Below, piece by piece: positions 23,949 to 33,125 of a stretch of 35,826 bases of DNA. The notes beneath the pieces were generated by a model, which saw nothing but the letters and a program-made list of their open reading frames with translations, ran no database searches and was not told the origin of the DNA. The position numbers and the translations under genes are program-made. The stretch is taken from the IMG/VR virus record IMGVR_UViG_3300046492_000294, positions 1 through 35,826 of that record, one strand, 5' to 3'. Origin of the DNA: a virus. Each line of letters starts with the position of its first letter. The first letter of the stretch is position 1.

Positions 23949-25354
23949 TGGTCGAAGCACCTTCCAGCATTGATATTGCCTTCCCGCCGCCCACTGAGTT
24001 TCTGCCGCTGCCGGGCGGCCTTCAGTTCAGGGACGTTGCTCCCATGATCTGCGGCGTGGTGGAGAACGGCGTGTGCGCGGATGACCCGCGTGTCCTGGTG
24101 CGCTTGAACGAAGCCACCAAGATCATCCTCGATGCGCTGATCCCGGTCGGCGGAATGATAATCGCCAACATTGTGGCCCAAAGCCGGTTTCTGTTCCTTC
24201 CGCCGCAGATGGAGAACATCATTGAAGTGCATCCGGCTATCCCGACTGACAGCACCAAAGCGTATGGCGACAAGGACACCACTCAGGCGTGGTGCGAGAT
24301 CGTCAACAACTCCGCCTACCTCGATCCGTCGCAGGCGATGGACAATCCGCTCCTGGACTTCGGACTGAACGGCAACCCGGCAGATCCCAGTGATGTGAGA
24401 AGGGTCTATTTCTACCCCGGGCTTGATCCATCCAACGCGGTGGTGCAATGCACGGGAGCGAAGCGATACCTGCCACTCACTAATGACGAAGACTACCTGA
24501 TTTGCCAGAACATCGAGGCCATCAAGTGCATCATCCTGTCGATTGAGCGTTACGAGAACAACGCCATTCAGGAAGCGCAGGCGTACCGGCAGGCAGGGAT
24601 GGAGATGCTTCAGGCCGAAGTCAAAAAGCACATCTTCGATCCCCGCAACTACATGCGCAGGAAGTCCGGCTACCGTCAGGATCTGGTGGATTTCGCGCAG
24701 AACACCCTTGGCTGGATGAGGGCGCAGATCGCTCTCGACCTTCCCGAAGCCCTGAGAATGGGCAAGCGCGACCTCACATGGACGATCAACCAGGCCGAAC
24801 GCCGTCTGATGGAGCGCGGCATCTGGAAAGACACCGTTATCACCATCAAGGCAACAGTGGTGGGAGGAAGCATCTATTTCCCGCAGGGAGTCGAAGGCGT
24901 CCTGGCATTCGACGTCTGCGGTCGTCCATGCCCGATCCGAAGCCAGTTCTTCCAGTCGCTGGAGAACGGGCCGGGAGGTTTCCCGTGCTCTGAAATGCTG
25001 ATCGACCAGGGCGACCATCTACAGCCCGGGTTCTCCGCACCGCGCCGCAAATACAAGCTGATCGCCAACTGCGAAGACTCCACCACGATCACCGCCGTCT
25101 GCAAATTGCGCTGGGTTCTAAAGAAACCCGAGGACATGATGGTGATTAAGAACTACGAGGCGTTGAGGCTGATGACCTCTGGAAAGATGATGGAAGAAGC
25201 CGAGAAATGGCAGGAGGCCGGGGTAAATCAGCAGCAAGCTCTCGACATTTTGGATAAGGAACTCAAAAACTACCTGGCTGGAATCAGGCACACCGTTCAC
25301 ATCCAGACCTACGGGTTCGGGTTAGGCGATGTGGGCGGTTACGGGAGTCAATAA
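23948..25354 (+). CDS. Tail or connector structural protein
   Basis: 469 residues from ATG 23948; the TAATG junction supports this start over upstream in-frame codons. The middle is helical: AIKCIILSIERYENNAIQEA near residues 190-210, then AEVKKHIFDPRNYMRRKSGY. The C-terminal third is beta-rich with a Cys pair, then a helical end (EEAEKWQEAGVNQQQALDIL). It resembles large adaptor or tail-tubular proteins of podoviruses in size and place, but has no diagnostic motif. It is followed after 1 base by the first internal-protein gene. Confidence 0.55.
   Translation: MVEAPSSIDIAFPPPTEFLPLPGGLQFRDVAPMICGVVENGVCADDPRVLVRLNEATKIILDALIPVGGMIIANIVAQSRFLFLPPQMENIIEVHPAIPTDSTKAYGDKDTTQAWCEIVNNSAYLDPSQAMDNPLLDFGLNGNPADPSDVRRVYFYPGLDPSNAVVQCTGAKRYLPLTNDEDYLICQNIEAIKCIILSIERYENNAIQEAQAYRQAGMEMLQAEVKKHIFDPRNYMRRKSGYRQDLVDFAQNTLGWMRAQIALDLPEALRMGKRDLTWTINQAERRLMERGIWKDTVITIKATVVGGSIYFPQGVEGVLAFDVCGRPCPIRSQFFQSLENGPGGFPCSEMLIDQGDHLQPGFSAPRRKYKLIANCEDSTTITAVCKLRWVLKKPEDMMVIKNYEALRLMTSGKMMEEAEKWQEAGVNQQQALDILDKELKNYLAGIRHTVHIQTYGFGLGDVGGYGSQ
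25343..25347 (+). promoter_or_regulatory. Ribosome-binding site of the first internal-protein gene
   Basis: GGGAG is 8 bases before ATG 25356. It decides that start over the in-frame ATG at 25329, which would add nine residues inside the preceding gene. Confidence 0.6.
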
Positions 25355-25355
25355 T

Positions 25356-26285
25356 ATGGCAAATCTTAGCGACATGATTCATGGGCGGAAGCCGGAGGTC
25401 GCGGAGTTCATCCCCACTGATCTCATTGAGGCGTTAGACAAGCTCCTCAAGGGGGAGATGACCGAATGGCCGCAGATTCAACAGCTCGGGACTCTCTTTC
25501 AGAATGACGTATTCGACAAGCTGTCGTCTGCTGGTCTCGATCTCAGGAGCCTCATAGGTCTTGGCAGTGAGGATGCCAAGGGCGTGCTTGAAGCAGCCAA
25601 GCCGATGATTAAAGGGGAATTGCCACCCGATGTCATGGCGCAGGTGTTCCGGCAGAGTGCTTTCCAGAATCTCGGCACCGGCCTGATGGGTTCACCCATG
25701 GGCGGAGCGAACCAGGCGCGGCAGCTTGGCCTGACAAGTCTGGACATGATGAAGCAGGGAGCAGACCTGGCGGCTTCCGGCGGGAACGCGGCGCAGCGAT
25801 GGGCGCAGATAGCGAGCGGCACCATGATGCCCACCAGTCAGTACATGTACAGTCCATCGTTCTTCGCCGACTTCCTGGCGAAGCAGGCCGCAGCGAAGCG
25901 CGATGTGAAGCAGTTGCGCTACAACACCGCTGCCGCTCCTGATCCGGCCATGGCGCATCGCGCCGCAATGCTGGCCAGCTTGCTTGGCAGTTTTGCCGGG
26001 CCTGGGGGCAGCTCAATGGGCAACTCAATAGCTCAAAACCCGAATCTCAATTACGGCTCCATGATGAGTGGCGGAGTCGCCGGAGCGATGGGAGGCCCGA
26101 GCGGTATGGCTGGCGGCATGTCCTTTGGAGGAACGCAGGGGATGCAGTTTGGTCAGCCAGCGAACCAGGGCTTTATGACGAACTTCGGTAACGCCTTCAA
26201 CAGCACTGATCCGAATTACCAGACCACCGGGGTTGGCGGCAGCCTCGGAGGTTGGCTGGGAGGCATTTTCAACTCAGGAGGATAA
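25356..26285 (+). CDS. Putative internal virion (ejection) protein 1
   Basis: 309 residues with no cysteine. The N-terminal half is helical with amphipathic segments (SDMIHGRKPEVAEFI, LIEALDKLLKGEM). The middle is Ala/Met/Gln-rich. The last 90 residues are Gly/Met/Asn-rich and close with VGGSLGGWLGGIFNSGG. Internal proteins of short-tailed phages (T7 gp14, P22 gp7 type) are of similar size, composition and location after tail genes. It lies first in a run of three cysteine-free proteins ordered small, small, giant, like the ejection-protein operon of T7. The assignment is by pattern, not by a recognised family. Confidence 0.6.
   Translation: MANLSDMIHGRKPEVAEFIPTDLIEALDKLLKGEMTEWPQIQQLGTLFQNDVFDKLSSAGLDLRSLIGLGSEDAKGVLEAAKPMIKGELPPDVMAQVFRQSAFQNLGTGLMGSPMGGANQARQLGLTSLDMMKQGADLAASGGNAAQRWAQIASGTMMPTSQYMYSPSFFADFLAKQAAAKRDVKQLRYNTAAAPDPAMAHRAAMLASLLGSFAGPGGSSMGNSIAQNPNLNYGSMMSGGVAGAMGGPSGMAGGMSFGGTQGMQFGQPANQGFMTNFGNAFNSTDPNYQTTGVGGSLGGWLGGIFNSGG
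26276..26281 (+). promoter_or_regulatory. Strong ribosome-binding site (AGGAGG)
   Basis: A perfect AGGAGG lies 5 bases before ATG 26287, the best site I found in the window. It fixes the start of the next gene, rejects the longer frame from 26233, and suggests strong expression of an internal virion protein. Confidence 0.85.
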
Positions 26286-26286
26286 C

Positions 26287-27249
26287 ATGGCAAACGAATA
26301 CGGCCCAACGGTAGAACCAGGCTGGATCGGCGGCGCAAAAATGCCCGGACAACCCGATCTCGTTGGAAACTTTATGAACGCTTGGCAGCTCGGGGTCGCG
26401 GCTAACGCCAAGGAACGGTACTACCAGAACATGGTGGCGCAGATGCAGCTCAAAGGGCTGAAAATGCAGCAGGACAGCCAGCAGGACGCCTTCAAGAATG
26501 AAATGGCGGTCAAAAAGCTGGGCTGGGATCAGGAGAAATTTGTTCAGCAGATGGAGAACGCGCAGTCGGCCATGGGAATCAAACAAGCCCGTGAGGAACG
26601 CCTTTCAAATAAAATCCAGGATGCCAACGAAGCTGAAGCCGGTGCTAATGACGTCCTTGCTCAGTTGTACCGGGAAAACAAAGGGCCGGGAACACCGGAT
26701 TTTGAAGCCGAGTACGCCACTCGGATGTCGCCATGGCTCGCCAAGTCAGCGACCGTCAGGCTCACTTACAACAACATGCTGCATCAGGCCAACAGTGTGC
26801 GTGATGACAACCAGCGCGGGATCGAAGCCTCATGGAAACGCTTCAACGAGAACATCGGCAGAAAGATCGGTGGCGGCAACGTGCTGAATCAGAACTACGA
26901 CCTGTTCCTGCACCCCGAAAACCTGGAGCCGGTCATGGAAGGATGGAATCCTTTCGACAGGCATGACACTGGCAAGAAGTATGTGCCGGTTCAGGACGCC
27001 GCCGGGAATGCCGGTAAGCAGGTGGTGGACATGAGCACCCTGAAGGATCTGCAACAGGAATACCAGTCGATCCTCGACAGGGAGAAAAGGCAGGCCAGCC
27101 CGATCCATATACCGGACATGGGCGTGCGGTCAGCGGAGCCGTTGCCAGCCGACAGGAGCAAGTGGGAGATAAACCACGTTTACACTTCACCAAAGACCGG
27201 TCAACCAGGGCGTTGGAACGGCAGCACGTTTGATCCGGTAGGACAGTAA
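26287..27249 (+). CDS. Putative internal virion (ejection) protein 2
   Basis: 320 residues with no cysteine. Long helical stretches rich in Gln, Met and Lys dominate residues 35-200: AKERYYQNMVAQMQLKGLKM, NEMAVKKLGWDQEKFVQQME and beyond. The end is a small polar domain (IHIPDMGVRSAEPLPADRS, then GQPGRWNGSTFDPVG). No membrane span or enzyme motif is seen. Its place between ejection candidate 1 and the giant protein, and its helical, cysteine-free nature, fit a protein stored inside the capsid and passed through the tail with the DNA. The start is set by the AGGAGG. Confidence 0.6.
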   Translation: MANEYGPTVEPGWIGGAKMPGQPDLVGNFMNAWQLGVAANAKERYYQNMVAQMQLKGLKMQQDSQQDAFKNEMAVKKLGWDQEKFVQQMENAQSAMGIKQAREERLSNKIQDANEAEAGANDVLAQLYRENKGPGTPDFEAEYATRMSPWLAKSATVRLTYNNMLHQANSVRDDNQRGIEASWKRFNENIGRKIGGGNVLNQNYDLFLHPENLEPVMEGWNPFDRHDTGKKYVPVQDAAGNAGKQVVDMSTLKDLQQEYQSILDREKRQASPIHIPDMGVRSAEPLPADRSKWEINHVYTSPKTGQPGRWNGSTFDPVGQ

Positions 27250-27250
27250 A

Positions 27251-30200
27251 ATGTCACCGGAAGAATTCACAGGACAGGCAACGGCAACCCCGAGTCCGAG
27301 TCCCGGGGCTTCTCCAGCTCCATCGGGTGGCGGAATCTCGGCTGATGATTTCGCTGGTGGAACTTCTGCTCCTCCGGCAGCTCCTTCACCAACGCCCGGC
27401 CAGTTCAACCTCGACGGAACCGCAGCCAACCGGCCTACCGGACAGTCGGCCACGGACGCGGCGATGAATGCCGCCAGGACAGCATACAAGTTCACCTCGC
27501 TGTCGAATCCCCTGCTGTGGCCGGGGTATGCGGTAGGCCAGACAGCAGCGGCGCGTGCCACCCTCAATAATGCAGCGCAGAAAGCCATTGGCTCCATCAA
27601 GCCGATCGCTGCTGGAATGGCGAGGACGGCAGGAATGAGATTTGGTGTTCACCCGGGAGAAAACGCCCTGATGCCCATGGAGCCTGGCCAGAATTACGAC
27701 CAACTCAGGCAGCAGCAGGACAAGGTGCTGAGAGAAGATCCCTTCTTTTCGGCAACCCAGAAAGCTCCCGAATTGGCCGCCAAGATGTTCCCAATACCAC
27801 CAGGTCTTGAGAACAAATGGTACACGCAGGCAGGCGGTGCTGCCGGTAGTTTCGTTCCTATTGTGGCCAGTGGCCCATTCGCGCCATTCACCATTGGAAT
27901 GGAGACCATCGGTGACAAGACGGAGCACGTTTACGAGGACAACATCAGGCGTGGAATGTCTCCCGATGCGGCGGCCAAGGACAGCTTCGACCGCGCCATA
28001 GCAGCCGGAGCAACACAGGCGGCGTTGTGGCAGGTTCTTCCTAAACCACTGCACAGTGCTTTCGACAGGTACCTCATCGACAAGGTTGGGGTGACAGGAT
28101 GGAAGCGGTTTCTTCTCAACAGGGCGGCGAACGCTGGCGAAGGCGCAGCTCTTGGAGCCGCCACGCAGATCCCAACCAACATTGCATCGGGCGATCCCGC
28201 GTTGAAGGATGTTGCTCAGACTGCCGGTGGGCTGGCATTGGCGCAGACGTTCTTTCCACGCGGCAAGACGCACGCAGAGCATGAGGTCGAGAAAACTCAC
28301 CGGGAACAAATCCTTAAAGAAGTGAATTCCTTCCTGGCGAGAACTGCTCCCACTGTGGGTGAGGTGCAAGGCCCGCCCATTCCGCCGCCGCCAACAAAAC
28401 GATTTGCAGAAACGCCCGGGGAAGAAGTCGGGCCGATCATTGAACAGCCAGCAAAAGAGGAGGTGAAGACAGATGCCCCTGAAAAAAGGAACGAGCCAGC
28501 AGACAGTCTCGACGAACATACGGGAATTTCATCTAGGGAAGACGTATCAACACACCCTCCAGACGAAGGGAAAGGCGGTAGCGAACCGTCAGGCGGTGGC
28601 GGCGGCACTGGAGCAGCGGCGGCGGAGCAGAAGCCGCAACCGATAGCCCCGGGGATGTATGACTTCGGGTTCGGGCCGGTGGAAGTGCCAGCTCCGCATC
28701 AACCCGCAGCGAAACGATTCACCGGATACCAGGATCGTCTGGCCAATGGCGAGGAACTACCGGAGCATGAGCAGAGCCAGCGTGAGGCAGACCACGCCCA
28801 GCTAAAGCAGGCCGGAATTGCCGTCCCGGATCTTCACCCAAAAGCTGAAGACCGCGTTAATCCCGCCAAGAAGGTGGAAGGTTACATGGGGCCGCCAGAC
28901 CCAAGTCTGCCGAGGCCGAAAGTCCCAGTCCCGGCTGAAACTCTTGAGCAGCGCGAGCAGGTAGAGCAACTGAAAGCCAAGGCCATCTACTTGCAGAACA
29001 AGCTCGGCAAGGGAGTAGGGAAGCCGAACAATAACCAACAGGCCAACACCATGGCGGATCTGTGGCAGGTGTGGTCGCAACTGCACAAGATCAGGCGCGA
29101 CGCCGGGGTGCGAAGGAAAGTCGGCATAGTAGGATGGGGGCCGTTCGGTCTTACCGTAGGAGATCACATGCCCTACGAAGGGCCGGATACGGTCATTATC
29201 GGAAAGGGACTGGTGGGCGGTCAGGCTGCTAAATCGCAGGAAATCTTTAACGTTGGGATTGGTGGTGGTGCCGGGATAAAAGGAAGGGATTTATTCGGGT
29301 CAAAATACGCAACAGCGAAAACCGGAGGTGCTGAGTTCGTCCGTGGTGATGTGGTGGACATCAAGTACGCCAACGGGAAAAACGGCAACGAGGGACTCGA
29401 CATTTACGTTGGTGAAAGGAACGCGGAAGGGAAGGTAACCAGGATCAGCAGTGTTATTCCGGTGTGGAGGATAGCCATAGCTCCCGGTGCACGCCCGAGT
29501 TCAATGCTGAAATTCTACCCGTTCCTGAAAGACGCCGGGTGGGGTGACGCGGAGAACCTGAGACGCAAATCAAAAGGCGGGAAAACCGTTATGACCTACG
29601 GTGCTGGCAATGCCACATCGCAGGCCATCCTGGGTGCAGTAGAACCAGACGACGGTGCTAAAAAGGTGTTCGCGGTCTCACGCAAACCTTTCAAGACTGA
29701 AACCAGTAACAACCAGGTCGATAGGCTTGATGACTGGGTAAACGAAGGCAAGGTCGAATATGTCAGTGGGTCAATCCTGGGTGCGGAACAGCTACCGAAT
29801 GGGAAATGGATTGCCCGTGTAGGCACTGAAAAGCGCATGCCTGACGGCAGTAAAAAAGTCCTCAACGAAAAAACTTTTGAAGTCGATCACATCGAGAATT
29901 TCCTCGGGTCAACATACAACACCGACTGGTTGCCTAACGAGATTGAAGTCACTCCGTTTACCCGCGTAGTGACAGATCCCAAGACCGGCCATAAAACAGA
30001 GGTGCAAATCCCTCTGCCTCAGAAGCCTGGGCTTATCAAGATGCTCAATGGTGCAAAGCAAACGACGATGGAGGGCGTTTACGCTGGCGGTGATGCCCGT
30101 GCCGGAACTGATTTCATGGAGGAGCCGCCACGCCGCATCGACAGGGCGACAGGTGACGCGGCAGGCATAGCGGCTTCCATTCACAGCGACTTGCAACACC

Positions 30201-33124
30201 TGGAGAAATATGGGAAGCTGCCTGAATGGAATCCCCGGAGCAAGGAAGTCAAGGAAGCCGACCAGAGGCTGAAGGATTTGCTCGACTCGGGAGAGCCGCA
30301 GTCGCCGACGGTTGGTCGCCGCCCGAGTGGGCCGGAGACAACTGGCAGCCAAGCGACGAAGAAGTTACCGGCCACGCCTTCAGCGATGCCATCGCGGAGC
30401 ACAAGCGAGCCGAGTACCTCTCCCAAAACCCGGGCTGAACTTCTTCAAGCCCAGGAAGACGCTCACGCCAAATTCACCCCGCTGAGAGATCGCCCGCTGG
30501 ACGACCCCGAGCGAGTGGCGGCATGGTCAGTATTCAAGGCGGCCAGGGACGCATTCAATAAAAGCAAACCGCCTCCTCCACGATTTGATCCTTCGGTTGC
30601 GCATAAAGCCCGGGGTTTGATCGAGTCAGCGGAGCGCACACAGAAAGAGGTCATCGCTGCCGAGGAGAAAGCTGCCAAAGCAAGGAAGATCCGGTTCGGG
30701 GAAGCGGGCACAACTCTCTTTCAGCCGACCTCGCAACAGCAGCAACAGCAGGATTTCCCCACTCCAAAGGGCCGGGTCAGGTTAGCCCCCGGGGAAGCCG
30801 CGCCTCCAGCGGAATATCCGCCTGGGAAGATCGCTCGGTTCAACAAATACGATGACGCTCAGTTGCAGGCGGAGCTTCGTCAGCGAACAAATCTCAAGCC
30901 CTACACCGATGCGGAGATCGGCGGGGAATTGTCCAGACGTCAGGCATTGACGCAGGGACGGCAGGAGACTCCCCCGGTTCAGATTCAACCTAAAGGAGAT
31001 TTCCTCGACAATCCGTATCAAAATTTCGTGGAGCAGGGATTCCAGCAAAGAGCGGAAGCCCGTGCGCAGGAGAGGCCGCCATCAGAGCCTGGGATGATCG
31101 CAGAGCCGGAGATTCCTGAATTCCCATCAAGGCCACCCAACCTGCGCGAGCGTCTGCGCGACAGTCCCCAGACTCTTTCCACTCCTGATCTGGTGGACGC
31201 CATTGGAGAAGGCCAAAGGTTGCGTGACACTTTCGGGCGTCCGGAAACCCGGGAGGAAAAACAGCTCCAGACCGATCTGACCGGCAAGATCGACAGCTTG
31301 CAGAAGATTGTCGATGCCAGGGAAAAACACATGATGGAAGACCCTGCTCGGGTTGAGGCGGAAGCCCGCCGGAGGGTCACCGACAATCCAACGTACCCGG
31401 ACAAACTGGTGAGCGATCTGGCCACCGGGAAAAAGGCGTCGATCGACGCAGCGGATGAGAAGATTCTCCTCAACCAGAGAGCAGCCTTCACACATGGCCG
31501 TGACGCTCAGGGCAACCGGGCCATGGACAAGACTCTCGACCCGGGGGAACGCGCCAGTGCAGCATCGCAGTATGAGGATCTGAACAAGAAAATCGACCTC
31601 ATGGATGAGGCCACCGACAACGGAAACAGGATCAAGGGCGCACCTGCCCGCAACTTGTGGCACCAGTTCAGGCAAAGGGACTACGAGCTGCCGTCGATGG
31701 AGCGCAAACTGTCCATTGCAAAAGGTGGCGTTCCTCTCACCAAGGCTGAGACAGCAGACCTGAAAGTGAAGACGGACAGGCTGGCGAAAGCGATGACCGA
31801 CGTTCAGGCCGCAAAGGTGAAGACCGGATGGACACCCGGCCTGGGAGCCAATGTTGCCCCGGGGTTACGCCACAAGCAGTACGTTGAGCACCAGGCCAAG
31901 GAAGCTCTCGATGACACCATCTTCAAAGAGACCATGAAGAACCGTGGTCTTCTAAACAAGTCTCTTTCCACGACTGGTCAGGTTGTCGATCTATCTCGGG
32001 CGGTAATGACCAGCATGGATCTCTCCGCCATAAGGCGGCAAGGCGGCCTGTTCTTTATGGGCAGCCCTGCACGCTCCGCCCGCATTATGAAGGACATGCT
32101 CCGTGCAGCAAAGAGCGACGAAGGCTACTTCAAGCTGATGCAGGACATCCGTGAGCGTCCCAATGCGCAGCTCTACATCGACTCAAAACTTGGGCTGACT
32201 GACATCCGATCGCCGAAACTCTCTGCGCTTGAGGAGATGTATATGTCGCGGTGGGCAGACAAGATCCCACTGGTCAACAACTCCCAGCGTGCCTACGTCT
32301 ATTTCCTGAACCGTCTGCGTGCCGATGTCTTCGATACCATGGCTGGCAACCTCGGTCAGAAAGGTCATGTGACTGCGGCCCAGGCAAAGCAGCTTTCCAA
32401 TTTCATCAACGTTTTCTCGGGCCGGGGAACACTGGAGGGCGATGCAGCGAATGCTGCGGCTCTGCTCAACCGAGCCTTCTTCGCTCCCCGATATGTCATC
32501 AGTCGTTTCCAGGCTCTGACATTGCAGCCGCTCCGTTACGCCCACGATCCCAAGGTGAGAATGTTGATCGCCAAGGAGTACGCCAAAACACTGATCGGCT
32601 ACGCGGTCACCTACGGCCTGGTGGCGGCGGCACTTCCGATGCTCGGCGCGTCGGTGGAATACGATCCGCGTTCAAGTGATTTCGGGAAGATCAAGATTGG
32701 CAACACCCGCATTGATATTTTGTCCGGACTGGGGCAGGCCACGGTACTGCTCGCCCGACTGATTACCGGACACACCAAAACGCCTTCAGGCAAGATCCAG
32801 AAACTGTACGGGAAACACCCTGTCAGTCAGCGAGATGTCGATAACGTCATCCTGGATATGTTCCGCAGCAAGCTGGCACCAATCCCAGCGGCAACATGGA
32901 ACGCAGCCAAGGGCAAGAAGGTCACCGGAGAAGAAACCAACATTGGATGGGAAGCTCTAGGGTTGGTCACTCCGCTATCGGGCAAGGACATTTACACCGC
33001 TCTCTTGGAGCAGGGCGTGGTGAAGGGAACAGCTCTCGGGTTGATTGCCTTCTTTGGAGACAGCGTGAACACCTACGCCACCAAGGGCCGGGTGAGGCAA
33101 AGGAAAGCACACAGGACTAGATAA
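27251..33124 (+). CDS. Giant cysteine-free virion protein with TrxR-like domain
   Basis: 1957 residues, a large polyvalent-type phage protein likely carried in the virion and injected. Residues 1-60 are Pro/Ser/Gly-rich. Residues 60-340 are Ala/Gly-rich helices and 345-540 charged and disordered. Residues 620-985 resemble thioredoxin reductase: VGIVGWGPFGL (624-634, FAD loop GxGxxG), GGQA (656-659) and EIFNVG (664-669), GAGNATS (784-790, second Rossmann), SRK (810-812), and GVYAGGDA (942-949, FAD-binding Asp). Residues 990-1500 are disordered and Gln/Glu-rich. The C-terminal 430 residues are helical with SSDFGKIKIGNTRID, a motif I know from large polyvalent proteins. There is no Cys anywhere, so the usual redox CxxC is absent. 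Start: AGGA, 7 bases before ATG. Confidence 0.8.
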   Translation: MSPEEFTGQATATPSPSPGASPAPSGGGISADDFAGGTSAPPAAPSPTPGQFNLDGTAANRPTGQSATDAAMNAARTAYKFTSLSNPLLWPGYAVGQTAAARATLNNAAQKAIGSIKPIAAGMARTAGMRFGVHPGENALMPMEPGQNYDQLRQQQDKVLREDPFFSATQKAPELAAKMFPIPPGLENKWYTQAGGAAGSFVPIVASGPFAPFTIGMETIGDKTEHVYEDNIRRGMSPDAAAKDSFDRAIAAGATQAALWQVLPKPLHSAFDRYLIDKVGVTGWKRFLLNRAANAGEGAALGAATQIPTNIASGDPALKDVAQTAGGLALAQTFFPRGKTHAEHEVEKTHREQILKEVNSFLARTAPTVGEVQGPPIPPPPTKRFAETPGEEVGPIIEQPAKEEVKTDAPEKRNEPADSLDEHTGISSREDVSTHPPDEGKGGSEPSGGGGGTGAAAAEQKPQPIAPGMYDFGFGPVEVPAPHQPAAKRFTGYQDRLANGEELPEHEQSQREADHAQLKQAGIAVPDLHPKAEDRVNPAKKVEGYMGPPDPSLPRPKVPVPAETLEQREQVEQLKAKAIYLQNKLGKGVGKPNNNQQANTMADLWQVWSQLHKIRRDAGVRRKVGIVGWGPFGLTVGDHMPYEGPDTVIIGKGLVGGQAAKSQEIFNVGIGGGAGIKGRDLFGSKYATAKTGGAEFVRGDVVDIKYANGKNGNEGLDIYVGERNAEGKVTRISSVIPVWRIAIAPGARPSSMLKFYPFLKDAGWGDAENLRRKSKGGKTVMTYGAGNATSQAILGAVEPDDGAKKVFAVSRKPFKTETSNNQVDRLDDWVNEGKVEYVSGSILGAEQLPNGKWIARVGTEKRMPDGSKKVLNEKTFEVDHIENFLGSTYNTDWLPNEIEVTPFTRVVTDPKTGHKTEVQIPLPQKPGLIKMLNGAKQTTMEGVYAGGDARAGTDFMEEPPRRIDRATGDAAGIAASIHSDLQHLEKYGKLPEWNPRSKEVKEADQRLKDLLDSGEPQSPTVGRRPSGPETTGSQATKKLPATPSAMPSRSTSEPSTSPKTRAELLQAQEDAHAKFTPLRDRPLDDPERVAAWSVFKAARDAFNKSKPPPPRFDPSVAHKARGLIESAERTQKEVIAAEEKAAKARKIRFGEAGTTLFQPTSQQQQQQDFPTPKGRVRLAPGEAAPPAEYPPGKIARFNKYDDAQLQAELRQRTNLKPYTDAEIGGELSRRQALTQGRQETPPVQIQPKGDFLDNPYQNFVEQGFQQRAEARAQERPPSEPGMIAEPEIPEFPSRPPNLRERLRDSPQTLSTPDLVDAIGEGQRLRDTFGRPETREEKQLQTDLTGKIDSLQKIVDAREKHMMEDPARVEAEARRRVTDNPTYPDKLVSDLATGKKASIDAADEKILLNQRAAFTHGRDAQGNRAMDKTLDPGERASAASQYEDLNKKIDLMDEATDNGNRIKGAPARNLWHQFRQRDYELPSMERKLSIAKGGVPLTKAETADLKVKTDRLAKAMTDVQAAKVKTGWTPGLGANVAPGLRHKQYVEHQAKEALDDTIFKETMKNRGLLNKSLSTTGQVVDLSRAVMTSMDLSAIRRQGGLFFMGSPARSARIMKDMLRAAKSDEGYFKLMQDIRERPNAQLYIDSKLGLTDIRSPKLSALEEMYMSRWADKIPLVNNSQRAYVYFLNRLRADVFDTMAGNLGQKGHVTAAQAKQLSNFINVFSGRGTLEGDAANAAALLNRAFFAPRYVISRFQALTLQPLRYAHDPKVRMLIAKEYAKTLIGYAVTYGLVAAALPMLGASVEYDPRSSDFGKIKIGNTRIDILSGLGQATVLLARLITGHTKTPSGKIQKLYGKHPVSQRDVDNVILDMFRSKLAPIPAATWNAAKGKKVTGEETNIGWEALGLVTPLSGKDIYTALLEQGVVKGTALGLIAFFGDSVNTYATKGRVRQRKAHRTR
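29108..30205 (+). other. Region encoding the thioredoxin-reductase-like flavoprotein domain
   Basis: The in-frame segment codes residues about 620-985 of the giant protein. The order of motifs follows the family: FAD fingerprint, GGQ, a strand with APGARPS (usual AxGAxPR), an inserted NAD(P)H-binding Rossmann with GAGNATS and a basic SRK pair at the position that reads the 2'-phosphate in NADPH enzymes, then GVYAGGDA. Spacing between FAD loop and NAD loop (about 155 residues) is normal for the family. The segment that should contain the CxxC, just before the second Rossmann motif, reads NLRRKSKGGKTVMT. Confidence 0.75.
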
Positions 33125-33125
33125 C

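Noticed and set aside
23714-25018. 434-codon leftward frame opposite the connector-like gene
   Set aside because: Antisense shadow of a well-supported gene in GC-rich DNA; composition is Arg/His/Val/Asp-rich with no motif.
27386-28519. 377-codon leftward frame opposite the giant protein
   Set aside because: Antisense shadow; rich in Arg, Cys and Trp, no ribosome site or recognisable domain.
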